Shown here in pieces: positions 24,967 to 36,370 of a DNA stretch of 64,000 bases. Origin of the DNA: Neurospora crassa OR74A. Taxonomy: Eukaryota > Ascomycota > Sordariomycetes > Sordariales > Sordariaceae. The notes beneath the pieces are model-generated. The model was given only the letters and a program-made list of their open reading frames with translations. It was not told where the DNA came from and searched no databases. Each line of letters opens with the position of its first letter. The stretch's first letter is position 1. The DNA lies in contig NC_026506.1 of NCBI RefSeq assembly GCF_000182925.2, positions 3,286,001 to 3,350,000 on the forward strand. The letters run 5' to 3'. A program made the position numbers and the translations under genes.

Positions 24967-25024
24967 GATCCGAATCCGCATCGATCCGAACCCGCATCGA
25001 TCCGAATCCGAATCCGAATCCGAG
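24967..25024. repeat. GATCCG/AATCCG hexamer-type tandem repeat
   Basis: About nine degenerate hexamers alternate between ATCCGA, ATCCGC and ATCGAT forms, becoming perfect AATCCG units at the right end. It encodes the SDSDSDR-like repeats seen in spurious frames. Confidence 0.85.
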
Positions 25025-25172
25025 AATTTTGTGTCCTCCGACTTTTTTTTGTGTACTTTGTGAAAATTGTGCAATTTGTGCAACCTGTCCCTCGTTTTCC
25101 ATCCATCCCGGATGTTCCATCCCTTCAGACTTTCAGCTGGCCCACTGCACTGCAGTCAGTCCCGCTACAGTG

Positions 25173-25200
25173 GAAGAGAGAGAGAGAAAGAGAGAGAGAG
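25173..25200. repeat. (GA)n-rich tract
   Basis: GAGA dinucleotides interrupted once by AAG, in noncoding DNA. Confidence 0.85.
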
Positions 25201-26346
25201 AATCCACAGTGGAGCGAGGCTTTTCTCCGTCGGTGCCCTCGGCTGGCTTCCATGGGACCCGACGACGACGACTCCATACCTACATACCTAAGGAACTCCC
25301 CTCGCCAAAAGTCAAGTCCGCTCCGTAAGCGGTTTTGGTGTTTCTGTCTTGTGACTCCATCTTGAAGTGAAGAATTGCAGGTGAAAATGGAGACGAGTGG
25401 AAGGCTGCCGGGGAGAGACCGGCGATCTCCATCCAGCTGCAGCTTGAGCTGCGGAACATCAGTCCGGTGGACTTCTTTTTTTTCACCGCCTAAAGTTCAA
25501 CTGGAGCTGTGGAAGGTCTGAGGGTCCGTTATGTACTGCGTATCTGTGAAAGTGGGGTTATATGCAAATGTTAACAACAACGAAAGTATCTCGAAGAAGA
25601 TGACTTGACGTGATTTGCAGTGATGCGTGTTTCCATCACATGGAAAATTTCTTAGTCTACTCATTTGTAATAGGCCTGTAGTGTACATGAGTTACCAAGA
25701 CACAGTTCTTGCTGGGATATACACAGTACACCACGGTTCTTCAGGGTGGCAAAGAAGCTTAATTTGGGCACAAGAAATAGCGACTTTGTCGAAGGCTCGC
25801 TCTCTGTTTCTTGTAGAACTACCAAGCTACCAAGTCACATCCCAGCAGAGGTGTGGTGAACGCAAATCATTCAAACAACAGTGGCCAACAGAAAATTTGT
25901 TTTAACCAAGGCCCCGGTCAACACCGACCAAAGTCAGGGATACTATGTCTCAGAGGAGAATCATTTGAAATCATAGAGAACGATCCGCTACCCATGTGGC
26001 GGCGAGTTGTGGTGGACATGGCGAGCCGTTTTCCCCTGTCGGATGTCGGAACGTCCATGGAAGCAAGGCCGCCGTATGGTCATGAGAAAGAAATACGTCT
26101 AAATTTCGAAACCACCTCCCTTTGTGACGCCGTCTGTGTAAAAATACAACCCCCCGTACGATACCATCCCTACGATACGAAAAACATGGAACTGGAACAT
26201 GTCTCTGTTATAACAAACGCTCCATCGGTACAGTCCAAACCATCCACCACCTGTTCGTATATATCGTGATGTCACTGAACACCCCTGCCTGTTCTACCTG
26301 ATGTTGTATTGCTTCTTTATGGATTCGCTCAGCTCTCTCGACACAA

Positions 26347-27185
26347 TCACCTGAACTTGCTAACGATAACCGCAATGATAAGGAGGACCAGCACGGTGAT
26401 GATCGCAATGGTGATTATCCGATTCGTAGCCATCCTAATGGTAAAGGCGCAAGTGGTCAGTATTACCTAATCATCATGATTCGCATTGGGACAAAAGGGG
26501 AGGGTGGTACCTGCGTGCCATGCCCTTTAGTGTCTTGACACTTCGGTCCACATAGCCTTCACTCTCGTATAGTATCGTGGTGGTGTGCTCAATGACTTCG
26601 CGTTGGCGGTGCAGGTCGGCCAGGGTGCTGGCGCCAATAGCCTCTGTCTCGGCGGCCAGCGCCTGACTGGCCTTGAGGCGTTGTGTGCTCCGATCGAGCC
26701 GGTCGGTGCCTTTTACGTTTCGGGGGAAATAGTCAGCATTCCGTTTCTTCTTGCCATGTATAAGGTGCTTCTGTCCACCACCCACCAGATAGCAGCTGCT
26801 GCCTCTGCTCAAAATGCCTATCGCCACTCGAAGAGCCCGGGTTATCGGTGTATCTGCCGCCGAACAGGGCGCTGCGGTCCGTCGCCAGCGTCTGCAGCTT
26901 GCGACGATACTTGTCCACGTCGCTTCGGTAGTCGCGCAGTCGCTTGTTGATGGCGGTCCGCGACGAGCTGGGCACGTTCTGCTTCTCCATGTTCATCTGG
27001 TCCAGCAGCTCGCCGGCCTCCTCCAGGGCGCGCTCGGCCGTGCTGAGGGCGGCTTTCCTGGGCTCGCCCGTCAGCTCCGAGATTTGGTCGAGCTTCTGGA
27101 CCAGGTCGGCCTGGACCAGCTGGTATTCCGTCTCATAATGCTTGAAGAGCTCTGTGCCGGCTTCGCTGTCGAGAATGTTGGCCAT
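26347..27185 (-). CDS. vti1: Vesicle SNARE Vti1, 228 aa (exons 27185..26786, 26709..26511, 26434..26347)
   Basis: A Qb-SNARE for fusion at the Golgi, endosome and vacuole. Exon 1 encodes the N-terminal three-helix domain (FKHYETEYQLVQADL, KAALSTAERALEEAGELLDQM, RLRDYRSDVDKYRRKL) and ends in QRQQLLSG. Exon 2 continues with TDRLDRSTQRLKASQALAAE and the SNARE helix (DLHRQREVIEHTTTILYESE, then GYVDRSVKTLKGMARR); the Gln in HRQRE fits the central layer. Exon 3 supplies MATNR and a roughly 20-residue hydrophobic tail anchor (TIAIITVLVLLIIAVIV) ending SKFR. Junctions (GTGGGT...AAG and GTACCA...TAG) keep frame with codons split 1/2 and 2/1. Length matches the family (about 220). It is divergent from the unknown gene at 30020. 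Confidence 0.95.
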
Positions 27186-30019
27186 CTTGGATTCAATGGA
27201 GTTATGTGTTGCTATCGGATGTGGAGGTTGGGGTTCGGGGCAGGTGTGGGGGTGCTGTCGTCGGGCTGGCCGTATCGGGGTGATGCTCGTTTATCGGCGG
27301 GTATCGTTATTCTCAATTATTCAGATTCGTCATTAATCATGCCAAAGAGGGGCGTCGTTGATGCGGTCGCGTTGGACGAGATGTGGTTGGGCTGGCGTGT
27401 GGTTGGTCTGATCGCAAGGAGTAGTGGTCGTCGTCGAATGTTGTCTGTCGCCAGCGACACCAGTGTGCTTCGAGCCCCGTTAGTCGTTGCGGTCGTCTCA
27501 GCAGCCTGACAAGCGAACTGAAAGGCAGGCAGGCCGCAGGCGGGAGACGACAGCAGCTGTGGGCACGGACCAGCATGGGCACATGACATTCCGCTTGTTA
27601 CATACAGTTACAGTGGTTACAGTTGCAGCCTAGGCGGGTGACGTACACATGCTTGGCGTTGCCGCATGTATTGCAGTGTTGTTGCAGTACGTGTACGCAA
27701 GCGCTGTATGTATTGTTTGCAAAGTGTAACTTACACGGACCGTGTCCAGTTGAACGTATCAACCCCGCCTGGGACTGCCGGGGACTTTGGCGTCTTGAAA
27801 CTCTTCAATTGGTTTCTTTGTATGACTGAGTTGACCTTTCACCAGCCAGCAACGAATTGAGACCGATGACGACCTAGGGAAGGGAACTGTTTTGGGGGAC
27901 ATATCGCTTAGAAGGTCCAGTCAACGGCCACGTCCCAAGACATGCTAAGATAATATAGTGTACACTGCCTAGACACTGTCACGGCTGCTTGACGCGAACC
28001 TTGGCTGGTTTCCCCAGAAAATGGACACATTGCCAGCCTTTTGTTTCTGGTTGGTGTCTTGAATTTTCCAAGTCTTTTTTGGGTTTGTAGTCTGTCGCCA
28101 CCGATGCTTTGGGAAAATGTTCTCCTGGCAGTCGGGTCGGATTGGTCGGCAATGTTGTTTTGCGGCGCAAATAGTAGGTAGCTGCTCGACATTGCCACGA
28201 GATTTGCACCTTCTGTTAAATCATATATATGTCAGCTATGACATTCGGATTTCGTCGCCGACATCAAAACACCAGGACTGCTCATGGCCATCTGGTCCGG
28301 CCTCGTGGCACACACTTACTTACACACATACACGCACTCATACACTCTCTCTGTTGCTCGTCGTCCAGCAACACCAGGCTTCAGCCCAGCGATACCGACC
28401 CGTCTGACTAAACCTCCACCACAAAACATCCATCACCAACGGACAAATCAGCGACCCCGGTCACAATTCGAGAATTCGCTGCGAGGTTCTTCATTCGAAG
28501 GTTTGTCAGGCTGATCCACTCTCGGCACGCCATAGGATTCGCTGGAATACATCATCGCTTGGCTAGTGGAGAGTGTTGGCGACATTCACCAGGATCGAGT
28601 TACGTACCGCCGCCGCCGCCGCCGAAGGAAAAAGCCCACGCCAACGTCCGACGGTTTTGACACATCGGCGGCCGATTTCAGCGACTCACCGTTGCCGGCG
28701 TCCACCGTCATCCACCATCGGCACCGAATTGGCCCCATCTTTTTTAATTTGGCCAGGCTAGCTCAGGGCTTGGCCAGTCCCCTGCCCGCTTACCTTTACC
28801 AGGATCTAGCAGGATCTGCCGTGCGCTTCCGCCGTCGCTTTTTTTCTTCTTTGGGCGCCGCGGGTGTCGTGACCGGCCACTGGCACAGCAACACCACCGT
28901 TTCCAAACCTCTTGGAGCTCCTCGCAGCTCGGCCACGGCTTGGACCCCGTCAGTCAGAGGGGTGAGGCCAAGACACGGTGACAGTCGGACGCCAATTGGT
29001 CATCCACTTTGTTGGTGCTCCCTCCCCTGCCACTCCGAGTCTGCCCAGGTCCCCCTTGATTTGTTTGGTTTCTCTCTTGACATCCTTCCACACACCACAA
29101 CAACGTCCGAGGCTTTGCTTCTCTTCGGGCTCCTCAAGAACTCCAGAGGCTCCGGTAGCCCAGGGTCTTATTTTTCTCCAGCTCCTCACCTTATCCATCC
29201 GGAACAGCTAATTAATTCAAAACATCATCAGGGCCTTCCTTGTCTTCTTCTCTTCCGTGCTGTCTCCACGTTCCTGGTGTCTCCCAAGGTGTATCTCCTG
29301 TTGATCTGGAATCCTGTTTTTGTTTCTTTCCCTTCCATCTTTCGCGACTGTTCTGTTTTCTCCGATACGACGCCACCGGACCGCCGTGGTAGACCTCTCA
29401 TATAACGTTCCATCACCCCCTTGCTTCACCACGTTCTTAGCTCTTACGCCCTCATCACCACTGGCCAACTGTTCGTTAGGCAACCGCATTTCGACCTGCA
29501 ACTTTGTATACAACCATTCATCGATGTGAAGGCCAGCTCATCAGCCAGGGCGCTCCAGTGTTCAGTTGAGACGGAGAGGAACGGTTTCGCTTTCGTCGGA
29601 TTGCGCCAGAGCCAGAGTCCACTATTGACCGTTGAGTTGATTCAGTGTTTCCGTGTTTCGGGATTTGCGCATGTGGCAGTGCTTTGAGAGCAGGGGGATA
29701 TAGCTGGGGATCATTCTCACTCGGCTTCCGGGTTCCGAATATCGAGAGTTTATATAAGAGGGGGGACGGCCAAAGGCGCACCAACACCTACCTACTTACC
29801 ATCGCGGCTGGTTCCGTTGAGACGGACTCGGCAACGGCTTACACATTCGACCCTTCCTCATACGGCACTGCAGTTCCTTCCATATCATACCTCTACACAC
29901 CCCTGCGCACTTGCCTACTACGATCTCACCTCACTTAGCAATTTCCTCCCTTGCCATATACACATCCTGTCGACCCCAAGCGGAAAGGGCCTCCGGGGCC
30001 CTAGGGGTACCTCACCACC
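27186..30019. other. 2.8-kb divergent upstream region of VTI1 and the 30020 gene
   Basis: It contains the VTI1 promoter and probably a long leader for the plus-strand gene. A 279-codon open frame (28566-29405) has mixed low-complexity content, no domain and weak codon bias. I treat it as noncoding or leader. A purine/pyrimidine run of CCGCCGCCG occurs near 28610. Confidence 0.5.
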
Positions 30020-32089
30020 ATGTTTCTTCACGCAGGCGCCAGTATGCACGGTCACGAATACTCCAACAGACCCTCGTCGTCCCATTCTTCGCACAAGCTA
30101 CGACCTCCCCTTCTGTTCTCGGCTCTCTCACCACCAAAGAGCCGCGTGACCACCACGACTACCGCCCTTCCAAAGAAACCTGTTTTGCGACAACGGCCAG
30201 CATCAGAGTACATTCCCCGGAGCCGCACTCCCGAGCCCTTAGTTCGCTTCCTGGAACCCGATGTGGTGGAACCCCAGACGCCTGAGATGCAACATGACGA
30301 CCACCATGTCTTCTCTGACTCCGAAATGAGCGAGACGGCCGCCTCGGTCGACGGTCACTCCGAGTCAGGTCGCCGTCCCCGCCGCCGTCGGACGACCTCG
30401 CGCAAGAGCACCAGTACCACTTACTACCTTGGCTATCCTACTCCAAAGAAGCTTGGAAATCTCAAGGTGATGCATACAGTTCTACCCAGGCTGCTCTTAC
30501 AACTCAAGGCGGTATCTCCTGATGGCCATGCGCGCCCTATGCTCGAGGTCTTCCCGTCTTCGCGGATCGCCGGCCTTGTGATAACTCCCCGACTAGCAAA
30601 GCGGTTTCCGGGCATTTTCGGGGTCAAGCGCCAGCTTGGGTACGACGACCTAGTACTGATGAAGCGGGATGATGACGAGTCGGAGCGGGAGGGTTCGGAA
30701 AGCGGCGACAGTGACGAGACCTTTGAGAGGAGCAAGCTTCTTGCTGTGTATAGCCCGGTTAAACACTCGGAGGAAACAGAGATTGTACTGGGAGATGGAT
30801 CCATCTGGACTGCCAAAGCGTTGCCTAACGGGTCCTACGACTTTGTCCATGTCGATGAATGCGGTCATGTAACGACAGCCCGCTGGGCTCGCCGTAGCAC
30901 TGGCAAAACACCACCTACAACCCCGGCGGATACACCTGCGCCGCCGCCCGAATATCCCCGCTTCACTTTCAGTATTCTCAACCCCTTGTCACGACGCCAT
31001 CCAGTCATGGCAACTCTAACTCACTGTACACTCGTTGTCCAGGACACTTACACCACTGTCTCCTCGTCCTATGGTCGCTTCCCACCAAGGCCACTTGGTC
31101 GCGCGGTTTCAGTCAATGCTCTCAGCCGGGGTGGCTCATCGTCTTGCCCCTCGAGCCCACAAACCTCATCACCAGAAGATAGCGAAGCTGACTCCGGGAT
31201 CGGCATTACCCAGCCCGAGCCCGAGCCTGAGCGGACTGTGCGCATCATCGACGAAGCCACCAAGTCTCTCATTTCAACCACGGCCTTATGGATAGTCCTG
31301 CGATCAGGATGGTCGCCAAATTACGTTCCCAGCACTCACACCCACTCCAGCCCCTGCTCGGACGACAAGTCACCAACAAGTCCAACGACCGGCAACGAAA
31401 AGACCCGCCGCAGGCACACATGGTCACGACCGATGGCATCCGACTCCTTGTGCTCCTCAAAGGGCAGCACCCCGCCAATAAGCAGGCAGCCGTCCGACGC
31501 AGAAACACCACGGTTACAACAGCCAGCAACACCAGCGCAATCGACCAAACCAAAACGCCACTCCATGCCCGCCCAACCTATCAAGAAAGCTATCAGCGAA
31601 CGGGGCACTTCACCCGCCCCTTCTGCAAGCAACGTCCTCCGACCCGGCCCGCGCCGCGCAACCAGCACCGGTGCCAACTTTATGCGACACCGCTTACTTT
31701 CGGAAGCGCAAAGCGATCAGGAACTGGGTAGCCCTATTAGCGAAAAGGTTCGGCACGGACTGCAAGGAATGTGTCCGTTGAGGAACAGGTCGGCGGACCC
31801 GCTGGTGGGCGGAGGGTTAATGCATTCTCAGCACCACTACTTTGGGCATCAGAGGGACGATTCGATGGCATCGACGTACTGCGCACCTATTCAGGAAATT
31901 AGGCCTTCAATGGATGTGAGGCCAACGACTGAGAAAGTAGTGGAAGAAGAGAAAAAGGCACGTGAGGTGCCGAAGTTGGTGGTCGATACCACCTTTGCGG
32001 TACACACGGGTGTGAAGGGGGAGAAGGAGAAGAAGCCAGGTATGAGGATGATGCTAAAGAGGTGGGTTCATAAGCTTGGGTCTCGTTAG
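30020..32089 (+). CDS. Fungal protein of unknown function, 689 aa
   Basis: I do not recognise a named domain. The start is in a strong context (CACCACCATG). Residues 1-130 are disordered and Ser/Thr/Pro/Arg-rich. An apparently folded core spans about residues 135-290, with YYLGYPTPKKLGNLKV, RLLLQLKAVSPDGHARPMLE, FPSSRIAGLVITPRLAKRFP and, after an acidic Asp/Glu/Ser insert, YSPVKHSEETEIVLGDGS and the YDFVHVDECG region. A second hydrophobic-patterned segment lies at about 310-355 (FTFSILNPLSRRHPVMATLT). The rest is low complexity with Ser/Pro and basic patches, ending in a Lys/Arg-rich helix (MMLKRWVHKLGSR). There is no signal peptide or membrane span. Codon use is C-biased as in real genes. 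The architecture resembles uncharacterised conserved fungal proteins; a regulatory or scaffold role would be a guess. Confidence 0.8.
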   Translation: MFLHAGASMHGHEYSNRPSSSHSSHKLRPPLLFSALSPPKSRVTTTTTALPKKPVLRQRPASEYIPRSRTPEPLVRFLEPDVVEPQTPEMQHDDHHVFSDSEMSETAASVDGHSESGRRPRRRRTTSRKSTSTTYYLGYPTPKKLGNLKVMHTVLPRLLLQLKAVSPDGHARPMLEVFPSSRIAGLVITPRLAKRFPGIFGVKRQLGYDDLVLMKRDDDESEREGSESGDSDETFERSKLLAVYSPVKHSEETEIVLGDGSIWTAKALPNGSYDFVHVDECGHVTTARWARRSTGKTPPTTPADTPAPPPEYPRFTFSILNPLSRRHPVMATLTHCTLVVQDTYTTVSSSYGRFPPRPLGRAVSVNALSRGGSSSCPSSPQTSSPEDSEADSGIGITQPEPEPERTVRIIDEATKSLISTTALWIVLRSGWSPNYVPSTHTHSSPCSDDKSPTSPTTGNEKTRRRHTWSRPMASDSLCSSKGSTPPISRQPSDAETPRLQQPATPAQSTKPKRHSMPAQPIKKAISERGTSPAPSASNVLRPGPRRATSTGANFMRHRLLSEAQSDQELGSPISEKVRHGLQGMCPLRNRSADPLVGGGLMHSQHHYFGHQRDDSMASTYCAPIQEIRPSMDVRPTTEKVVEEEKKAREVPKLVVDTTFAVHTGVKGEKEKKPGMRMMLKRWVHKLGSR

Positions 32090-34165
32090 GGACGATGGCC
32101 CTCGATGAGAGGATTTTACGGAGAAGGAGTGAAACGGAGTGAAGGAAGGAGAAGAGAAATTATTATACCCATTTGTTGTTAGCCCATTTTTTTCTTTTGT
32201 TTTTATTTCTATTCATTTTCCGCATTGGACCGGAATAGGGTGAAAAGGGAACTGGAACTGGCATGGAGTCAATGGTCCACACTCATCTCATTCATACCCA
32301 CGATACTACCATACTATACCATTACCGTATATATATGTTTCAATGAGATTACTGAATCATGAAGCACATTCAAGGCTTTCTATATGTCCTCTTCTAGCGC
32401 CTCGTCTGCTCCGTTGCTTGTCCAGCGTGAAGCTAGTGGTTGAATCACTGCCCATATCTTACTAACTCACAGATTTTCATGCAAGGCTCGCCAGTATACC
32501 AGTTTACGCCACAAGCCCCCCTCAAGCGAGATCTCGGAACTCGCTTTTGCACAGATCACTGCTTCCCTGAAATCAATGCGGTGCCGGATGACCATCTCTA
32601 TCCGATTGTACCTCGGGTACCTAGACTGTCGCAGTTTATAGTATCATCGTACCAAAACCATACTTACCACGAAGCATGATCTATCTCCAGCTATGAAGAT
32701 TACCTTTGGAGAAGGGGGGTAGGGGAGAAATTGGGATGGCGAGGAGGATTGGGGAGGAACTTCCACTTGGGGAGAGGAAAGGGATGTCGGGTTGGATTGA
32801 TGACGGAGGAAGCGTGGACGACTTCGGAGGTGATGAATGATGTTTTTGCGTTGGGTAAAGTAGGTGAGGAGGTGGTTGATCGGAGTTTGAGGTGTACTGT
32901 AGGAATCTGGAAGGCAGGATGAATGGGAAAGTTGGGGGGTTGAGGAAATGACGGGAAGTGGGAGATAGTACCTAGGTACCTCTAGAGGTACTCTGCAGAT
33001 GAAAACTTTACCGTAGGCAGAAGGCACCTTCCGAAATCACAGGCTGCCAATTTCTATAAAGACGGAGGCTGTGTGGCTGTGTGGCAGTCGTGGCCCACAA
33101 GTGCTGACTGTAGAGCCTGGAATCACTCCAATGTGCCGGGCATCTTCCCTCTTTTAACTTTCAATCTTCAGTTGTCTTCCCATCAATCGATCACGGCTAA
33201 TTGACTATCGTTTCTATGTCCGCCTTTCTCGGTTTGACTTTATGCCTGCCATATAGCCGTCGATTTGGTTGTCTGGTTGGCGTTATCCTTCCTTGTTCTC
33301 CTGCCCCTGCGTTAGCGAAACATCAACTTCGGCCAGGTTAAACTTTAATCGCTGCCGATCATCTAGTGAGCCTCTTGAACAGTCACGAAATAGGATGGCA
33401 ACAGGCAAAAATGGACCCTTATACGGAAGGCACGGGGCCTTCCAGTTGGAGACACTCAGCCTCCATCATGATGATCGGTGGTGATTGGGTTGGGGATATC
33501 AGTCTTCTTGAGTACCTCTTGTGACACACATTGATTGCAAGGTATGATGGTATTTTGGGTGGGAATGGTTTGCTAGGTATTTTCTCCCCATTTGTTTGCT
33601 AGTGTAGGAACGTAAGCTAACCGGGCTGCCTCATTAAGCGCTGGACCAATTGCCTTCGGATGCCCACCGGTAGGGCCTCTTGTGCATGAAGCCATGCAAG
33701 CCACGTTGTCAAGACATACCTGCTAGTAATACAAGCCCGCAAATGGAGGCCGCTGCTATCTGCTACATCAGCTGACAGATAGGTCAGGCTGTGAGGCTCT
33801 GGGGATCTCTGTGAGTCTATCCGCCCACGGAATGGTTCGGCACACATTGCGAGAAAAGAAAAAAAAAAACCCTCACATTTCGACTCCTCGTCAGGAATCC
33901 CTAAGCTCCATACCGGAACCGGTCCTCCGTGAGTGTTCACGACAACTATATATACGGACCCTTTTCGTCGCTGCCCTTCGCCGCCCTTTAACCGAGTTAT
34001 CGACATCAAACCGGGGCTTCACAACGATCAAGGCAACAACAGGGGAAGCTTTCGCTTGCGCATCACGCATTCATCCTATCATTGCATTCGCACTTCACCT
34101 CCAGCCATTAAGTCAAACCTCTTTATCTTCACGAAACTTTCGCCCTTGACACAACATACCTAGCC
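32090..34165. other. 2.1-kb region between two plus-strand genes
   Basis: It holds the 3' region of the 30020 gene and the upstream region of the HET gene. Open frames on the minus strand near 32644-33027 are proline/serine low-complexity and unsupported. A CCTAGGTACC motif lies at about 32971. Confidence 0.5.
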
Positions 34166-36370
34166 ATGGCACGTTCATGTCTGTTCGAAAATCCTCTGTG
34201 TTGGTGCCTCGGAATGCTGTCACACGACAGCCATAGAGACAACCGTGACAGTGGTGGCGCGAAAGAGAACGACAATAAGAATACTGGAAAGGAGAATGAC
34301 AAAGCCGACAAAATAGCGGACAAAAAGTCCGGCTCAAACGTGGGCTTCGACGAAAGGAACCCAAATCTGTGCTGGAAATGCAGGAAAGTGGACTTCAACT
34401 CACTATTCCGACCATATGACTGTTTGATGTCTGGCAAACGCGGCATATTCGAGTCTCATCGGCGAAATTGTCATGACGGGCTGGAACCCATTTCTCGCAC
34501 ACATCGAATGAGGAGCCCCCGATTGGAGTACAGAGGCTTGCTGGGCAAGTTGGATAGCCAGGCACCGGGTTGTTCTTTCTGTGCTTTTCTGTATCAGTGC
34601 CAAGTTCGCTTGAATCTGATTCCAACAAGTCAAGAACAATGGTACTGCACAGTAAGGCCGGAATTTTCACTGGAAAGCATTACAACAAAGACTGCCTTTA
34701 CATTCAATCCGAGCTACTCCTTGCTTGATGTACAGGACGTTGCGGCGTTGCAACTGTACCAAGTCAAAAAGAGAGGACTTGGCAGAAATATCTGGATTCC
34801 GCAGCCTATTCTGCGTGTGGTCGACAGTGACAGCAAGACCCTGACACGAAATAAACGTGCCGGCGGTGGACTTCTAGGAAGGAAACTTGATCCTAAAAAG
34901 GTCAATTTGGATCTCATCGGGGAATGGCTAACGCTCTGCCGGTCGACACATTCCCATTGCGAAGACGTGGACGCGGGCAGAATACCAGGACTTCTGGTTA
35001 TTGACTGTATCACTGGCTATATCGTCCCTATCCCACTCGAACATAATGCTACCAATCAGGTGGCAAACTATGTTACGCTCAGTTACCTTTGGGGCACAGC
35101 TGAAGCAACCGGCGAATCGGTTGTTCAATCGACCAACTGCGATGGTGGTAGCGGTCTTGCTCTTCCAACTCAGATACCCCTAGTCATCAGTGACGCGATA
35201 CGGGTCGTCAAGCAACTGGGATACCGATACCTGTGGGTAGATAGGTACTGTATCCCACAAGAAGACGGGGCAGCCAAGCACAGACAGATCCTGAACATGG
35301 GAAGGATATATTCAAACTCCAGTCTCACGATTATTGCCGCAGCTGGTGATGAGCCGGAATATGGACTACCAGGCGTGAGCTCACGATCTCGTCTCGCGCA
35401 GGTGGGAGTGCAAATCAACGACAAGATTTCTCTCGTACTATATGAGCCGCCAACGGATCACATTACCAATTCCAAATGGAATACCCGAGGTTGGACATAC
35501 CAAGAAGGCCTTTTGTCGAAGCGTAGGCTCGTCTTTACGGATCTCATGGTCTACTTTCAGTGTCATGAGATGCATGGCGATGAAGTACTGTCGCTTCCTA
35601 TTCCCGGATCAGGAGAAGACTATGATGAGATCCGTCCACTGTCGCCTAAGACATTCGACATCGGGAGGGTATTTCCGAAAGTGACCGACTGGGACGATTC
35701 TTTGACGGCCTGGGAAAGAATCAGTGAATACGGACCGAGAGAACTTGGTTACGACTCTGATGCCTTGAACGCCATCAGTGGTGTGATGGAAATGTACGCG
35801 CTGGCAGCGGGAAACTCAGTATTCAAGTTTTTCTGTGGCTTACCCATTTTGCATATTCGCGTATGGGAGAAATTTCGGCTAACATGGAGTTCAACACCCG
35901 AGGCGTGGGCGTGCTCTTTTCGCACATGGTTTGAAAATGCAAACCTGTACAAGAAAATCAGGAAGACCCGGGCGATTGACGACAATAACCTTACTTTCAG
36001 CTTGGCTTACAGTCTATGCTGGAGACACGAGTGGGGCGAATCTTTCGAGTTGCCAGCCAGCTTCGAACGGGCCCGAAGAAAAGTGTTTGGCAGCTGGACA
36101 ACGGCTGGTTGGAGAACCAGAAAGTCTAAGCCTGATAACATATCCCATTTCGACAGTTGCCTGAGGATCAGGGTACAATATAGTGGTGAACTGTTACTAG
36201 ATTGGGAGAATGACAACCCCAGGATTCTTGAACTGTCACGCAACGGAGAAATTCCCCTGAGCCTCAATATTACAGGGCGTGTTATGGATGTGCAGATGAT
36301 ATGGCAAAACCATATGGCTAGATTGTTGGGCACTCCTGATACAGTTACAAAAGAATGGCGACTTACATAA
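34166..36370 (+). CDS. HET-domain (heterokaryon incompatibility) protein, 734 aa
   Basis: A cytosolic fungal HET-domain protein. This family triggers or modulates growth arrest and cell death when incompatible strains fuse, and has a TIR-like fold. The HET domain spans about residues 300-450: NYVTLSYLWG, then IPLVISDAIRVVKQLGYRYL, WVDRYCIPQEDG, NMGRIYSNSSLTIIAAAG and WNTRGWTYQEGLLSKRRLVF. These are the three conserved HET blocks in the right order; the first block reads LSYLWG where LSYxWG is usual. The N-terminal 130 residues include Cys pairs (LCWKCRKVDF, CSFCAF) common in such proteins. Residues 450-734 carry no recognised C-terminal module. There are no NACHT, WD or ankyrin repeats, so this is a stand-alone HET protein. 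Codon use is less C-biased than its neighbours, in line with a fast-evolving gene. Single exon; start at CTAGCCATGG. Confidence 0.92.
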   Translation: MARSCLFENPLCWCLGMLSHDSHRDNRDSGGAKENDNKNTGKENDKADKIADKKSGSNVGFDERNPNLCWKCRKVDFNSLFRPYDCLMSGKRGIFESHRRNCHDGLEPISRTHRMRSPRLEYRGLLGKLDSQAPGCSFCAFLYQCQVRLNLIPTSQEQWYCTVRPEFSLESITTKTAFTFNPSYSLLDVQDVAALQLYQVKKRGLGRNIWIPQPILRVVDSDSKTLTRNKRAGGGLLGRKLDPKKVNLDLIGEWLTLCRSTHSHCEDVDAGRIPGLLVIDCITGYIVPIPLEHNATNQVANYVTLSYLWGTAEATGESVVQSTNCDGGSGLALPTQIPLVISDAIRVVKQLGYRYLWVDRYCIPQEDGAAKHRQILNMGRIYSNSSLTIIAAAGDEPEYGLPGVSSRSRLAQVGVQINDKISLVLYEPPTDHITNSKWNTRGWTYQEGLLSKRRLVFTDLMVYFQCHEMHGDEVLSLPIPGSGEDYDEIRPLSPKTFDIGRVFPKVTDWDDSLTAWERISEYGPRELGYDSDALNAISGVMEMYALAAGNSVFKFFCGLPILHIRVWEKFRLTWSSTPEAWACSFRTWFENANLYKKIRKTRAIDDNNLTFSLAYSLCWRHEWGESFELPASFERARRKVFGSWTTAGWRTRKSKPDNISHFDSCLRIRVQYSGELLLDWENDNPRILELSRNGEIPLSLNITGRVMDVQMIWQNHMARLLGTPDTVTKEWRLT

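Larger units (their letters stand above)
23082..26346. other. 3.3-kb intergenic region between GPI18 start and VTI1 end
   Basis: It contains the GPI18 promoter and the VTI1 3' region. Open frames on both strands have no domains or coding bias. It carries a 23-T tract (24356-24378), an imperfect ATGTATC triplet repeat near 24590, a hexamer repeat (24967-25024) and a GA tract (25173-25200). No gene is supported. Confidence 0.5.

Noticed and set aside
28566-29405. 279-codon open frame upstream of the 30020 gene
   Set aside because: Low-complexity and mixed composition without a domain; it fits leader or intergenic sequence better than a gene. A translated upstream frame cannot be fully excluded.
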